64,000 nucleotides of DNA from Curtobacterium sp. MCLR17_036 (GCF_003234445.2 NZ_CP126269.1:3162001-3226000), one strand, 5' to 3'. Shown: positions 35,946-44,084, counted from the first letter of the stretch. Notes: generated from the letters alone by a model not told the origin. A program made the numbers and translations.

Positions 35946-36896
35946 ATGACGACCGCACCGGCCCAGCCAGGGGCCACCGTCACCCCCACCAAGCCGAAGG
36001 CCGTCGTCCGCGTCGGTGACCGGGTCTTCTCCGCCGCGTCGGTCATCGCCGGCGGCGTCATCCTCTTCGTGCTCGTGCTCGTCGCCGCCTTCCTGGTCTG
36101 GCAGAGCATCCCCGCGTTCGCCGCGAAGGCCGGTGAGCTCCCGAACAACGCGACGAGCTTCTGGCAGTACGTCGGTCCGCTCGTCTTCGGCACCGTCTGG
36201 TCCGCGCTCATCGCGCTCGTGATCGCCGTGCCGCTCGCCCTCGGGATCGCCCTCTTCATCTCGCACTTCGCACCGCGGCGCCTCGCCCCGGTGCTCGGCT
36301 ACGTGATCGACCTGCTGGCAGCGGTGCCGTCGGTCGTCTACGGCCTCTGGGGCATCGTCGTGCTCGCCCCGTTCGTGAAGCCCTTCTACGCCTTCCTGAA
36401 CGAGTACCTCGGCTGGTTCCCGCTGTTCTCCGGCCAGGTCTCCGGCACCGGCCGCACCATCCTGACGGCGTCGATCGTCCTCGCCGTGATGGCGATCCCG
36501 ATCATGACCGCGGTCATGCGCGAGATCTTCCTGCAGGCGCCGACCCTCAACGAGGAAGCCGCCCTGGCCCTCGGCGCGACCCGCTGGGAGATGATCCGCC
36601 TGTCGGTCCTGCCGTTCGCGAAGTCCGGCATCGTGTCCGCGATCATGCTCGGCCTCGGCCGCGCGCTCGGCGAGACGATGGCGATCGCCCTCGTGCTCTC
36701 CGTGTCGACCAACATCACCTTCCAGATGCTGACGTCGCAGAACCCCTCGACGATCGCGGCGAACATCGCCCTGCAGTTCGCCGAGGCCTCCGGCACTGCC
36801 CTGAACGCCCTCATCGCCTCGGGTCTGATCCTGTTCGTCATCACCCTGGTCATCAACATGCTCGCGCGGTACATCGTCCGCTCGCGGGTCAGCTGA
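35946..36896 (+). CDS. pstC: phosphate ABC transporter permease PstC
   Basis: 316 residues, AGGAG ribosome site five bases upstream of ATG. Six predicted transmembrane helices starting at about 32 (SAASVIAGGVILFVLVLVAAF). The permease EAA-type loop reads LNEEAALALGATRWEMIRLS, followed by MLGLGRALGETMAIALVLS, both typical of PstC. Forms the channel with PstA in the membrane. Follows pstS after the hairpin and precedes pstA by 13 bases. Confidence 0.96.
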   Translation: MTTAPAQPGATVTPTKPKAVVRVGDRVFSAASVIAGGVILFVLVLVAAFLVWQSIPAFAAKAGELPNNATSFWQYVGPLVFGTVWSALIALVIAVPLALGIALFISHFAPRRLAPVLGYVIDLLAAVPSVVYGLWGIVVLAPFVKPFYAFLNEYLGWFPLFSGQVSGTGRTILTASIVLAVMAIPIMTAVMREIFLQAPTLNEEAALALGATRWEMIRLSVLPFAKSGIVSAIMLGLGRALGETMAIALVLSVSTNITFQMLTSQNPSTIAANIALQFAEASGTALNALIASGLILFVITLVINMLARYIVRSRVS

Positions 36897-36909
36897 GAGG
36901 TCGCACCCG

Positions 36910-37995
36910 ATGTCCCTCGCGCTCCGTCAGACCGGCACGGCCGGCAACGTCTACGCCAACGGCAAGCTGCACAAGTCCGTGCCGTGGCTGCTCCTCGTCG
37001 GCAGCTGGGTCGCGCTCGTCGCGGTCTTCGCCCTGCTCAACGCCGGCGGCTCGGTCGGCGACTTCAACGTCGTCGCCGCGCTCTTCCTCGGCACCGTGCT
37101 GTTCGACGTCCTCATCGTCGTGGTCTCCCGCATCGTCGAGGGCGGCCGGCAGGCGGTCGACCGCCTCGTCACCTCCCTCGTCGTCACGGCGTTCGTCATC
37201 GCTCTGCTGCCGCTCGTGTCGCTCCTGTGGACCGTCCTCGCCGACGGCCTCGCCCGCTTCGACGCCAACTTCTTCTCGTACTCGATGCGCGGCGTCATCT
37301 CCGAGGGCGGCGGCGCCGTCCACGCCCTCGTCGGCACGCTCGAGATCACGCTGTTCGCGGCGCTCATCTCAGTGCCGATCGGGCTGCTCACCTCGATCTA
37401 CCTGGTCGAGTACGGCCGCGGCGCACTCGCGAAGGGCATCACGTTCTTCGTCGACGTCATGACGGGCATCCCGTCGATCGTCGCGGGTCTGTTCGCCTAC
37501 TCGCTGTTCGCGCTCTTCCTCGGCCCGGGCGCCCGCTTCGGCCTGGTCGGCTCCGTCGCCCTGAGCGTCCTGATGATCCCGATCGTCGTGCGCTCCACCG
37601 AAGAGGTGCTGAAGATCGTGCCGATGGAGCTCCGCGAGGCCTCGTACGCGCTCGGCGTGCCGAAGTACCTCACCATCCTCAAGGTCGTGCTCCCGACGAG
37701 CCTCGCCGGCATCACCACCGGCGTCATGCTCTCGATCGCCCGCGTCATCGGCGAGACCGCCCCGCTGCTCGTCACGGCCGGCTTCACCGCGAGCATGAAC
37801 TACGACCTGTTCAAGGACCCGATGATGACGCTGCCCGTGTACGCGTACACGCAGTACTCGCAGCAGGGCGCCAACCCGGTGCCGTTCGTCGACCGGGCCT
37901 GGACCGCCGCACTCGTGCTCATCCTCATCGTGATGCTGCTCAACCTGCTGGCCCGGTTCATCACCCGCCTCTTCGCCCCCAAGCTCTCGCGCTAG
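36910..37995 (+). CDS. pstA: phosphate ABC transporter permease PstA
   Basis: 361 residues, longer than enteric PstA because of an extra N-terminal region with two helices (about 27-45 and 56-75), a common actinobacterial form. Core motifs: [60 protein letters not shown] (EAA loop) and [16 protein letters not shown]. Partner of PstC in the phosphate channel. Translationally close to pstC and 34 bases before pstB. Confidence 0.95.
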   Translation: MSLALRQTGTAGNVYANGKLHKSVPWLLLVGSWVALVAVFALLNAGGSVGDFNVVAALFLGTVLFDVLIVVVSRIVEGGRQAVDRLVTSLVVTAFVIALLPLVSLLWTVLADGLARFDANFFSYSMRGVISEGGGAVHALVGTLEITLFAALISVPIGLLTSIYLVEYGRGALAKGITFFVDVMTGIPSIVAGLFAYSLFALFLGPGARFGLVGSVALSVLMIPIVVRSTEEVLKIVPMELREASYALGVPKYLTILKVVLPTSLAGITTGVMLSIARVIGETAPLLVTAGFTASMNYDLFKDPMMTLPVYAYTQYSQQGANPVPFVDRAWTAALVLILIVMLLNLLARFITRLFAPKLSR

Positions 37996-38029
37996 CGAAC
38001 CCACTTCCCCACCCACCAGAAGGATCCAC

Positions 38030-38809
38030 GTGTCCAAGCGCATCGAGGTCGACGGCCTCAACGTCTACTACTCGAAGTTCAAGGCGGTCGAGGGGGTCGA
38101 CATCACCATCGAACCCCGCACCGTCACCGCGTTCATCGGCCCGTCCGGCTGCGGCAAGTCCACGTTCCTCCGCACGCTCAACCGCATGCACGAGGTCATC
38201 CCCGGCGCCTGGGTCGAGGGCTCGGTCAAGATCGACGGCGACGACCTCTACGGCCCCGGTGTCGACCCGGTGCTCGTCCGCCGTCAGGTCGGCATGGTCT
38301 TCCAGCGTCCGAACCCCTTCCCCACGATGTCGATCAAGGACAACGTGCTCGCGGGCGTGAAGCTCAACAACAAGCGCATCTCGAAGTCCGAGGCCGACGA
38401 CATCGTCGAGCGCTCCCTGCAGGGCGCGAACCTGTGGAACGAGGTCAAGGACCGCCTCGACAAGCCCGGCATGGGCCTGTCCGGCGGCCAGCAGCAGCGT
38501 CTCTGCATCGCCCGCGCCATCGCCGTGCAGCCCGACGTGCTCCTCATGGACGAGCCCTGCTCGGCGCTCGACCCGATCTCGACCCTCGCCATCGAGGACC
38601 TGATCGAGGACCTCAAGAAGGAGTTCACGATCGTGATCGTGACCCACAACATGCAGCAGGCCTCGCGCGTCAGCGACAAGACCGCGTTCTTCAACATCGC
38701 CGGCACCGGCGCCCCGGGCAAGCTCATCGAGTTCGACGACACCGCCACGATGTTCTCGAACCCGTCCGTGCAGGCCACCGAGGACTACGTCTCGGGTCGC
38801 TTCGGTTGA
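38030..38809 (+). CDS. pstB: phosphate ABC transporter ATPase PstB
   Basis: 259 residues from GTG 38030 with AGAAGGA upstream. Walker [11 protein letters not shown]-loop [17 protein letters not shown] (PNPFP is characteristic of PstB), signature [16 protein letters not shown], Walker [14 protein letters not shown], switch His in [14 protein letters not shown]. Last gene of pstSCAB, followed by a 20-bp hairpin of the GGAGGCCCGGTGC family. Confidence 0.97.
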   Translation: MSKRIEVDGLNVYYSKFKAVEGVDITIEPRTVTAFIGPSGCGKSTFLRTLNRMHEVIPGAWVEGSVKIDGDDLYGPGVDPVLVRRQVGMVFQRPNPFPTMSIKDNVLAGVKLNNKRISKSEADDIVERSLQGANLWNEVKDRLDKPGMGLSGGQQQRLCIARAIAVQPDVLLMDEPCSALDPISTLAIEDLIEDLKKEFTIVIVTHNMQQASRVSDKTAFFNIAGTGAPGKLIEFDDTATMFSNPSVQATEDYVSGRFG

Positions 38810-38843
38810 TCGCCGTCCGTCCGTCACCCTGACGGACAGCCGG

Positions 38844-38884
38844 GAGGCCCAGTGCACGTCCGTCACGGACGCGCACCGGGCCTC
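38844..38884 (+). terminator. 20-bp hairpin after pstB, GGAGGCCCGGTGC family
   Basis: GAGGCCCAGTGCACGTCCGT against ACGGACGCGCACCGGGCCTC, 18 of 20 pairs. A shorter GTCCGTC/GACGGAC dyad precedes it at 38817-38837. Confidence 0.75.
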
Positions 38885-38937
38885 TCGTGGTTGCGCTGGG
38901 TACCGCGTTGGGCGCCCGGACGGCCGATGCGTGCACG

Positions 38938-39079
38938 TGTTCCGACGGAACACCCGTCGATCGACTCGTGGGTCGTCGCAGGATGCACGTGCATCCGGTG
39001 CGAGCGCATGTTCCGACGGAGCACCGGTCGAACGACACGTGCTCCGTCGCGCGATGCTCGTGCATCGACCACGGGCACA
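38938..39079. repeat. 71-bp imperfect tandem duplication
   Basis: TGTTCCGACGG recurs at 38938 and 39009; GATGCACGTGCATC (38982-38995) recurs as GATGCTCGTGCATC (39053-39066), both exactly 71 bp apart. Each copy carries a 14-bp dyad. Located in the 650-base gap between pstB and rskA, which holds no convincing gene. Confidence 0.8.
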
Positions 39080-39129
39080 GCCACGTGCACTGCCACGGCC
39101 ACGGCCACGTCTTCACCCACGACGAGACT

Positions 39130-39312
39130 GCGGTCGGACGACGTCGACCTCGTCGCCTCCCGCGAGCGCTCCCCGGGGCAGGGGCGCAGGGCCCGCGGTC
39201 GGACGACGTCGACCTCGTCGCTCCCCGCGAGCGCTCCCCGGTGCAGGGGGCGCGGGGCCCGCTGTCGGACGACGTCGACCCCCTCGCTCCCCGTGAGCGC
39301 CCCGTGTTGCAG
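39130..39312. repeat. 65/66-bp tandem repeat, about 2.8 copies
   Basis: GTCGGACGACGTCGACC recurs in three units starting at 39130, 39195 and 39261, followed by (C)GCGAGCGCTCCCCGG-type sequence. Each unit holds GACGTCGAC-type palindromic sites. Divergence grows towards the third copy. Confidence 0.85.
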
Positions 39313-39352
39313 GTGGGCGGGCGTGCAGGTTGCAGGCGTGCAGGCGTGCGGA

Positions 39353-39392
39353 AACGACGAAACCGCTGTCGTGCGACAGCGGTTTCGTCGTT
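39353..39392. terminator. 19-bp hairpin downstream of rskA
   Basis: AACGACGAAACCGCTGTCG is an exact complement of the sequence from 39374 to 39392. It lies 66 bases past the rskA stop (minus strand) and is the probable sigK-rskA terminator; it also marks the end of the repeat-rich gap. Confidence 0.8.
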
Positions 39393-39457
39393 CGGGGTCG
39401 GACTCGGAGCCCGACGCAAGCAGGGGCTCAGCCCCGACGGCCTCAGCCCCGACGGCC

Positions 39458-40315
39458 TCAGGCCGTGGTGGTGGGGACCGCCATGATCGGGGTCGTCGTG
39501 GGCTGGTCCGAGCCGCCGGCGGGCTCGACCGTCATGCCGATCGTCGCGCCGTCGGACATCGAGCCCTTCAGCACGGCGGAGTGCACGCCGTCCGCGGCAC
39601 CGTCGACCAGGCCCGCGGCCGTGATGGCGCCGCCCTCGGCCTCGCCGCCGATGTACCAGAGCTCGTACGTCTTGCCCTTCGGCGCCTGCTGCACGCCGTC
39701 GAGGATCACCGCGGACTTGCCGAGGTCGTTCGACCACACGACCGTCGCGGACCCGCCGCCTTCGACCTTGGTCGTGGTGCGCTGGAAGTCCGACGCGGCG
39801 TAGATGCGGTCGAGGCCGCTCGAAGCCTGCGTGGTGCCCGGGCCGGAGCTGTTCGACGGGTCGAACACGGAGCCGACCCCGAGTCCGCCGAAGAACACCG
39901 CGGCGACGGCCGCGGCGGCGGTCAGCATGACCGCCGGGCGCTGGAACCAGCGGCGGCGGGCCTCGGAGGACGCCCGACCACCGGCGGCGGGGCCGGCGTC
40001 GATGGAGGTGACCTGCGCTGCGGGCGCGGGACGGGCCTCCTGGGCGGGTGCGGTGTGTGCGGTCGAGGCGACCGGCGCTGCCTGGGGGGTCGTCGCGATC
40101 TGTGCCAGCAACGACGTCTTGAGCGACGCGGGTGCCTCGATCGGAGCGACCGCGTAGGCAAGCTGGAGCGCGGTCTCGCGCAGTGAATCGGTCTCGGCCT
40201 GCAGCTCGGGTGACGTCGTGAGGACGTCCTCGAGGAGTGCGCGCTCGTCATCGGACAGCGCGTCGAGTGCGTAGGCGCCCGTCAGCAGGGCGGGGTCGTC
40301 GTGTCGTTCGGTCAT
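39458..40315 (-). CDS. rskA: anti-sigma-K factor RskA
   Basis: 285 residues. Cytoplasmic anti-sigma domain (1-90: LLTGAYALDALSDDERALLE), a Pro/Ala-rich linker, one transmembrane helix (about 133-156, VMLTAAAAVAAVFFGGLGVG) and an extracellular RskA domain with GKTYELWYIGGEAEGGAITAAG and a Thr/Pro-rich end. It holds SigK at the membrane and is probably released by regulated proteolysis. Its ATG overlaps the sigK stop (ATGA). Confidence 0.93.
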   Translation of the reverse strand: MTERHDDPALLTGAYALDALSDDERALLEDVLTTSPELQAETDSLRETALQLAYAVAPIEAPASLKTSLLAQIATTPQAAPVASTAHTAPAQEARPAPAAQVTSIDAGPAAGGRASSEARRRWFQRPAVMLTAAAAVAAVFFGGLGVGSVFDPSNSSGPGTTQASSGLDRIYAASDFQRTTTKVEGGGSATVVWSNDLGKSAVILDGVQQAPKGKTYELWYIGGEAEGGAITAAGLVDGAADGVHSAVLKGSMSDGATIGMTVEPAGGSDQPTTTPIMAVPTTTA

Positions 40316-40908
40316 GAGGTCACCCCCATCTCGTCTCGGAGTCGGATCATCCCGTCACGGAGACGGGTCTTGACGGTGCCGATGGGGACACCGAGGTGTT
40401 CGGCCATCTCGCTGTGCGAGTAGCCGCCGTAGTACGCGAGCTGCACCGCCTGGCGCTGGAACTCGGTCAGCTTGCCGAGGGCGCGGCTGACCCGTTCGTG
40501 CTCGATGCGGATCTCGACCGATTCGGAGACCTGGTCGTACCCGGCCTCGAGGTCGCGGATGCCGATCTTCGTGTCCCGGTCGTGCGAGCTCTGGGAGGCC
40601 CGGACCCGGTCCACCGCCCGGCGGTGCGCCATGGTGAGGATCCAGCTCGCTGCGGTGCCGCGCTTGCGGTCGAAGCGGGTGGCTTGCTGCCAGACCTCGA
40701 GGAAGACCTCTTGCGTGACCTCCTCCGACTGGGCGCGGTCCCGGAGGAGCCGCGTCACGAGTCCGAGGACCCGCCCGGAGACGAGGTCGTAGAGATCGGA
40801 GAATGCAGCTTGATCACCGTTCGCGACCCGGGCGAGGAGGTCGTCCGGCGATGCCTGTGCTGGCTCGGAGCTCCAGCGTTCGGTGTCGCTATCCACGAGG
40901 GCAAGCAT
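40312..40908 (-). CDS. sigK: ECF RNA polymerase sigma factor SigK
   Basis: 198 residues from ATG 40908 (MLALVDSDTERWSSEPAQAS) with GGAGGG upstream. Sigma region 2 reads LYDLVSGRVLGLVTRLLRDRAQSEEVTQEVFLEVWQ up to the -10 recognition helix (GTAASWILTMAHRRAVDRVR); region 4 has LTEFQRQAVQLAYYGGYSHSEMAEHLGVPIGTVKTRLRDG, the -35 binding helix-turn-helix. Paired with RskA as in mycobacteria, where the pair responds to redox conditions. A longer frame upstream is not needed. Confidence 0.94.
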   Translation of the reverse strand: MLALVDSDTERWSSEPAQASPDDLLARVANGDQAAFSDLYDLVSGRVLGLVTRLLRDRAQSEEVTQEVFLEVWQQATRFDRKRGTAASWILTMAHRRAVDRVRASQSSHDRDTKIGIRDLEAGYDQVSESVEIRIEHERVSRALGKLTEFQRQAVQLAYYGGYSHSEMAEHLGVPIGTVKTRLRDGMIRLRDEMGVTS

Positions 40909-41206
40909 TGCAGGTTTCCCTCCTCTCGGTGCATCGGTGTCGGTGGGAGTCTGCGTCGAGTTCGGCGCGAGGCTCCGTTCTGGTGACGGGAGACCGGTGT
41001 GACCCACAGGGAATTGACCGGCTGGCGCCGGCCCGGGTCACACCGGACCCTCGTCGTCGTGCCGGTCAGGAACCCCGTCACACTGATGATTCGGCACGGT
41101 GCCCGAGGCGGATTGGAACAGATCCTGGGGAGTCCTCAGGGGCACGCCCGGCGACCGATGTGTCCACCGAGAGTGAACACGGGTCGTGCGCTCAGCCGAC
41201 GTCTCG
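40909..41206. other. intergenic region upstream of sigK
   Basis: About 300 bases without a gene. On the minus strand it should hold the sigK promoter; no confident -35/-10 pair was found. The stretch 41100-41200 contains CACCGAGAGTGAACACGG and other AT-poor sequence without a recognisable motif. Confidence 0.4.
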
Positions 41207-41212
41207 TAGACT
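41207..41212 (+). promoter_or_regulatory. -10 element ahead of candidate RNA
   Basis: TAGACT seven bases before the closing stem of the structured RNA candidate at 41219, the right distance for its transcription start. Confidence 0.45.
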
Positions 41213-41218
41213 CGTTCC

Positions 41219-41307
41219 TGCCGGGCCGCAGCAAGCCCCGGGCTCCAAAATTCGCCGCTTCGAGCGGCCTCGCGCCGAGAGGCGCTTCTGCGGCCCGGTT
41301 CTTCTCT
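41219..41307 (+). ncRNA. candidate structured small RNA
   Basis: An 11-bp perfect closing stem CCGGGCCGCAG (41221-41231) / CTGCGGCCCGG (41288-41298) encloses three smaller hairpins: AGCC/GGCT, GCCGCT-TCG-AGCGGC and CCTC/GAGG, with a single-stranded CCAAAATTC between the first two. A TAGACT -10 box precedes it and a T-rich TTCTTCTCT tract follows the closing stem. No open reading frame is supported here. It does not match tmRNA, SRP, RNase P or 6C RNA as I know them. Confidence 0.45.
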
Positions 41308-41367
41308 GCCCGGACGCGGGTCACGGTCGGTCTGCGTCTGTTCGGCGTCGGCGTCGGGGTCGTGGTC

Positions 41368-41404
41368 GTTCCGCTTGGTGGAGGAACGGTTGTTCCGCTT
41401 GGTG
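41368..41404. repeat. 24-bp direct repeat GTTCCGCTTGGTG
   Basis: GTTCCGCTTGGTG at 41368-41380 and again at 41392-41404, 24 bases apart; the second copy runs into the inverted-repeat element at 41401. Confidence 0.6.
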
Positions 41405-41453
41405 AGCAGGAACTGTCGGGTGGCGCGACGCGACCCGACATCGTGTGCTCACC
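41401..41453. repeat. GTGAGCAGGAA inverted-repeat element, copy 2
   Basis: GGTGAGCAGGAACTGTCGGG against CCCGACATCGTGTGCTCACC, stem of about 21 with a five-base internal mismatch. Left arm keeps the family sequence GTGAGCAGGAA; the right arm has drifted. Confidence 0.7.
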
Positions 41454-41483
41454 ATGTGCGCGGACGTGGGGTGTCCGGCGCTC

Positions 41484-41516
41484 GGACGGGAGGCCCGGTT
41501 CGGGTCCGCCCCGCTG
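41484..41516 (-). terminator. decayed GGAGGCCCGGT-type hairpin
   Basis: CGGACGGGAGGCCCGGTTCG shares the left-arm sequence of the terminator family, but only CCCG/CGGG and CGGAC/GTCCG pairs remain. It ends four bases before the stop codon of the gene at 41521 (minus strand). Confidence 0.45.
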
Positions 41517-41520
41517 CTCG

Positions 41521-42150
41521 CTAGTCCAGGCTGTCGCGACGCCAGAGCGCCGCCGCCTCGGTGAGGTCGGCCCCCAGCTCCGTGAGACGGAGCGCCCGCG
41601 TGGTCAGCTCGCTCGCCCGGTCGGCCGCCGTCAGGTCGGACTCGTCCGCCACCGCGGTCGCACCGGCCGCGGTCAGACGGCAGAACGCCGCGCCGCGGTC
41701 GAGCGCCGTGGCGAAGTCACCCGTGTACAGGCCGTGCAGGATGCGGTCGGCCAGGGTCAGGATCTCGGCGGGACCCGTCGGCTGCTCGGCGCCGGCGACG
41801 GCCTGGTCGATCGTGCCGATCTGCTCCGTCCCCCGCTCGAACAGGTGGGCGATCTCCTCCGGGTTCTGCCGGATCACCGTGCGCACCAGGTACACCCGCC
41901 ACAGGGCACCCGGCAACGTGTGCGCACCCACGCGTGCCCAGAGCTCCGCGATCGCGTCGATGCCGTGCACGTCCGTGTAGGTGACCAGTCGCTCGACCAC
42001 CGCCGGGTCCGGGTCCTGGCGCACCCGGTGCAGCAGCGCGTTCGCGGTCTCGTGGGCGACACGGTTCACGAGTGCAGGGTCCTCGCCACCCTGGATGGCG
42101 GCGAACTCGGCGTCGGTGAAGTGGACGGGACGGTGGTGATCGCGAGGCAC
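41521..42150 (-). CDS. uncharacterised actinobacterial protein
   Basis: 209 residues from GTG 42150 (MPRDHHRPVHFTDAEFAAIQ). Predominantly helical: GGEDPALVNRVAHETANALL, VVERLVTYTDVHGIDAIAEL, LPGALWRVYLVRTVIRQNPE and LTLADRILHGLYTGDFATAL. No catalytic or DNA-binding motif is obvious, no signal peptide. On the minus strand TACACT precedes the GTG by six bases, a leaderless start that fixes the start codon. Family not recognised with confidence. Confidence 0.75.
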   Translation of the reverse strand: MPRDHHRPVHFTDAEFAAIQGGEDPALVNRVAHETANALLHRVRQDPDPAVVERLVTYTDVHGIDAIAELWARVGAHTLPGALWRVYLVRTVIRQNPEEIAHLFERGTEQIGTIDQAVAGAEQPTGPAEILTLADRILHGLYTGDFATALDRGAAFCRLTAAGATAVADESDLTAADRASELTTRALRLTELGADLTEAAALWRRDSLD

Positions 42151-42156
42151 CGCGTC

Positions 42157-42162
42157 AGTGTA
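42157..42162 (-). promoter_or_regulatory. -10 element, leaderless-type start
   Basis: TACACT on the minus strand six bases before the GTG at 42150. Confidence 0.5.
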
Positions 42163-42277
42163 GGCACGGCCGGTGACACGCCCGCCCCTCGTTCGCCCAG
42201 AACGCAACGGTGCCGCCGCGCGTACTCTGCTCGGGCAGGGAGGCACCCCTCCCGGACGCGCAAGAGAGGACCCCCTC

Positions 42278-42439
42278 GTGAACCCCCTGCTCATCATCCT
42301 GGCCGTCATCGCGGTCATCCTGCTCTTCGTCGGCGGCTTCGCCGCGAGCTTGAAGTTCCTGCTCTGGGTGGGCATCGTCCTGCTCGTCATCGCGGTCGTC
42401 CTGTGGGTGGTCCGCACGCTCACGGGACGTCGGGGCTGA
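42278..42439 (+). CDS. 53-residue two-helix membrane protein
   Basis: Starts at GTG 42278 with AGAGAGGA seven bases upstream (good ribosome site). Sequence begins MNPLLIILAVIAVILLFVGG and ends VVLWVVRTLTGRRG. Two transmembrane helices (about 3-24 and 28-46) separated by a tight ASLKFLLW turn, with an Arg-rich C-terminus facing the cytoplasm. Small hydrophobic proteins of this type are common in Microbacteriaceae; function unknown. Directly upstream of tRNA-Lys. Confidence 0.75.
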   Translation: MNPLLIILAVIAVILLFVGGFAASLKFLLWVGIVLLVIAVVLWVVRTLTGRRG

Positions 42440-42468
42440 CCCCGCTCCGACCGGTTCTTCCTGGAGGC

Positions 42469-42495
42469 CCTCACCCGCTAGCCTTGCGGGTGAGG
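42469..42495 (+). promoter_or_regulatory. hairpin overlapping tRNA-Lys promoter
   Basis: CCTCACCCGC (42469-42478) pairs with GCGGGTGAGG (42486-42495) over TAGCCTT. The loop includes TAGCCT (42479-42484), a -10 box nine bases from the tRNA 5' end. The same sequence can thus terminate the small membrane gene and start tRNA-Lys. Confidence 0.55.
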
Positions 42496-42569
42496 GCCTC
42501 TAGCTCAGTTGGTAGAGCACCGGACTTTTAATCCGAGGGTCGTGGGTTCGAGCCCCACGGGGCCCACCA
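42494..42569 (+). tRNA. tRNA-Lys(TTT)
   Basis: Acceptor GGGCCTC/GGGGCCC (one G-T pair), D arm GCTC/GAGC, anticodon stem CCGGA/TCCGA with loop CTTTTAA (anticodon TTT), T arm GTGGG/CCCAC with TTCGAGC, discriminator A and encoded CCA (42567-42569). Confidence 0.96.
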
Positions 42570-42653
42570 CCTCCCGAACGCCGGATCGATGTCCGGCGTC
42601 GAGCTGCCTGTCGCTCGGCAGATGCGCCGACACCGTTGTCTACGATGGAGTCG

Positions 42654-43463
42654 ATGGCACGACGATCTGACCGCGGACGGCCGGGCGCCGACAGCCCTGC
42701 CGCGGTCCGGCGACGCCGCCGCGTGTTCCCGGGCATCGCCCTCGGCACCATGGCCCTCGGGGTCATCGGTCTGCTCGTGATCCTGCCGAGTGTGTCGAGC
42801 GCCTGCCAGCCGGTCACGACGTCGTCGGGAGCCTCGGCCTCGAAGGTCGCAGCGGCGATCGCACCCGGTTCGCGTGTGCTCATCGTCGGCGACTCGTACA
42901 CCTCGGGGCGTGGGTCGACGACCGGCCTGCACGGGTGGGCGCAGGACATCGTCGCCGACCGGCACTGGAACGCGAAGATCGACGGCTACCCGGGCACCGG
43001 CTACGTCGACACCGGCCGGACCGGGTCGTCGCACTACACGTACGGCCCGCGCATCGAGCGGCACGCGGCGTTCGACCCGCAGCTCGTGCTCGTGCAGGGC
43101 AGCCAGAACGACTGGCTCGTCGACGCCGAGATGCTGCAGGCGCGGGTCGAGCGCACGCTCCGGACGGCCGAGCAGACCTGGCCGGATGCGGTCGTCGTGG
43201 CCGTCGGCCCGTCGGCACCGCAGCCGTGGGCACAGTCCACCACCGGGGTCGCCGCGTCCGTCTCAGCGGGGGCGGCCGCAGCGGGTGTGCCGTACATCGA
43301 CGCGCTCGGCGGCGGGTGGTTCACGGCGGCGAACAGCCCGCGCTACCAGGCCTCCGACGGCGCGCACCTCAACGACGCGGGGTACCAGTACCTCGCCGAC
43401 CGCGTCGCGCAGTCCCTCGACGAGCTCGCAGGGCCTGCCGACGGCGACGAACAGTGCGCCTGA
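42654..43463 (+). CDS. membrane-anchored SGNH/GDSL hydrolase
   Basis: 269 residues from ATG 42654, seven bases after TACGAT. Basic N-terminus (MARRSDRGRPGADSPAAVRR), one transmembrane segment (about 25-47, FPGIALGTMALGVIGLLVIL), then an extracytoplasmic SGNH hydrolase: block I serine in VLIVGDSYTSGRGS, block III Asn in QGSQNDW, and catalytic Asp-His in SDGAHLNDAGYQYLADRV. Probably a cell-envelope or polysaccharide esterase/acyl hydrolase. An alternative ATG lies nine bases upstream. Confidence 0.87.
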   Translation: MARRSDRGRPGADSPAAVRRRRRVFPGIALGTMALGVIGLLVILPSVSSACQPVTTSSGASASKVAAAIAPGSRVLIVGDSYTSGRGSTTGLHGWAQDIVADRHWNAKIDGYPGTGYVDTGRTGSSHYTYGPRIERHAAFDPQLVLVQGSQNDWLVDAEMLQARVERTLRTAEQTWPDAVVVAVGPSAPQPWAQSTTGVAASVSAGAAAAGVPYIDALGGGWFTAANSPRYQASDGAHLNDAGYQYLADRVAQSLDELAGPADGDEQCA

Positions 43464-43636
43464 CGCACTGACGAGCCCTCGGGGTACAAGACGCCCACAG
43501 GGGCCTCATGGCGTTTCCTCTGCACAACCCAGTCGACGTCCAGCGATCTGCTGGCCCGACGCCGATAGTGTCGTTCCCGGATCCGATCAGCGGATCCTGC
43601 AGCACCGCACCACCACGAACGAACGGGGTACACATC

Positions 43637-43957
43637 GTGTCCGAGCCCATCGACGCCACGCAGACCAGCACCACCGGTGACGCGCGCCGCCTCGTCGAGC
43701 TCGCAGCAGCGACCAACACGACGATGAGCAACGAGCTCCTGCTCGACACGCTCCGTCGGAACGCCCAGGTCACCACCCGCCACATCCGCACGGACTTCGT
43801 CGAGGTCGCCTCGGCCACCGCGGTCCTCGGGTACGTCTGCAAGCAGCGCAAGGAGTTCGTCGCCCTGCGCGGCGACGACCCCGCCTGGGCGCACGAGGTG
43901 GGCCGCTACCCGAGCGAGTCCCTTGCGGTCGAGGCCCTGCGGATGCGCCGCGGCTGA
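43637..43957 (+). CDS. uncharacterised 106-residue protein
   Basis: From GTG 43637: MSEPIDATQTSTTGDARRLV. Contains ELAAATNTTMSNELLLDTLRRNAQVTTRHIRTDFVEVASATAVLGYVCKQRKEFVALRG and ends AVEALRMRRG. Helical, no signal peptide, a single cysteine. Codon usage and third-position GC resemble neighbouring genes, so it is probably real; I recognise no family. A perfect hairpin 18 bases after the stop supports an expressed unit. Confidence 0.65.
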   Translation: MSEPIDATQTSTTGDARRLVELAAATNTTMSNELLLDTLRRNAQVTTRHIRTDFVEVASATAVLGYVCKQRKEFVALRGDDPAWAHEVGRYPSESLAVEALRMRRG

Positions 43958-43974
43958 CCCGCAGCTCCGAGACG

Positions 43975-44007
43975 ACGAACGCCGCCCCGCATCGGGGCGG
44001 CGTTCGT
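43975..44007 (+). terminator. perfect 15-bp hairpin
   Basis: ACGAACGCCGCCCCG and CGGGGCGGCGTTCGT with a CAT loop, 18 bases after the stop at 43957. Confidence 0.85.
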
Positions 44008-44084
44008 GCGTGCAGCGGAGCGGCGTTCGTGCGTTCAGTGGGGCGACGTTCCTGCGTCCAACGGGGCGGTGATTCCCCCGTCGA
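43993..44084. repeat. 23-bp tandem repeat grown from a terminator arm
   Basis: Four units start at 43993, 44016, 44039 and 44062 with CGGGGCGGCGTTCGTGCG and progressively diverged versions. The first unit is the right arm of the hairpin at 43975-44007. Beyond it, 44085-44207 contains a weak AGCGAC/GTCGCT dyad (44125-44166) and no gene. Confidence 0.75.

Noticed and set aside
38887..39486. Open frame with a His/Cys-rich segment (CSCIDHGHSHVHCHGHGHVF), metallothionein-like at first sight
   Set aside because: The frame runs through the 71-bp and 65-bp tandem repeats, has no ribosome site, and other frames on both strands are equally open; the His-rich string comes from CCACGG/GCCACG repetition. 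Treated as non-coding.
41219..41307. tmRNA, SRP or 6C RNA
   Set aside because: The conserved sequences of these RNAs (tRNA-like ends, GGAAGCAGCC loop, six-C loops) are absent; only the general candidate RNA is kept.
42654..43463. SGNH hydrolase as part of an antibiotic or polysaccharide cluster
   Set aside because: No other cluster gene lies nearby; only tRNA-Lys and small unknown proteins.
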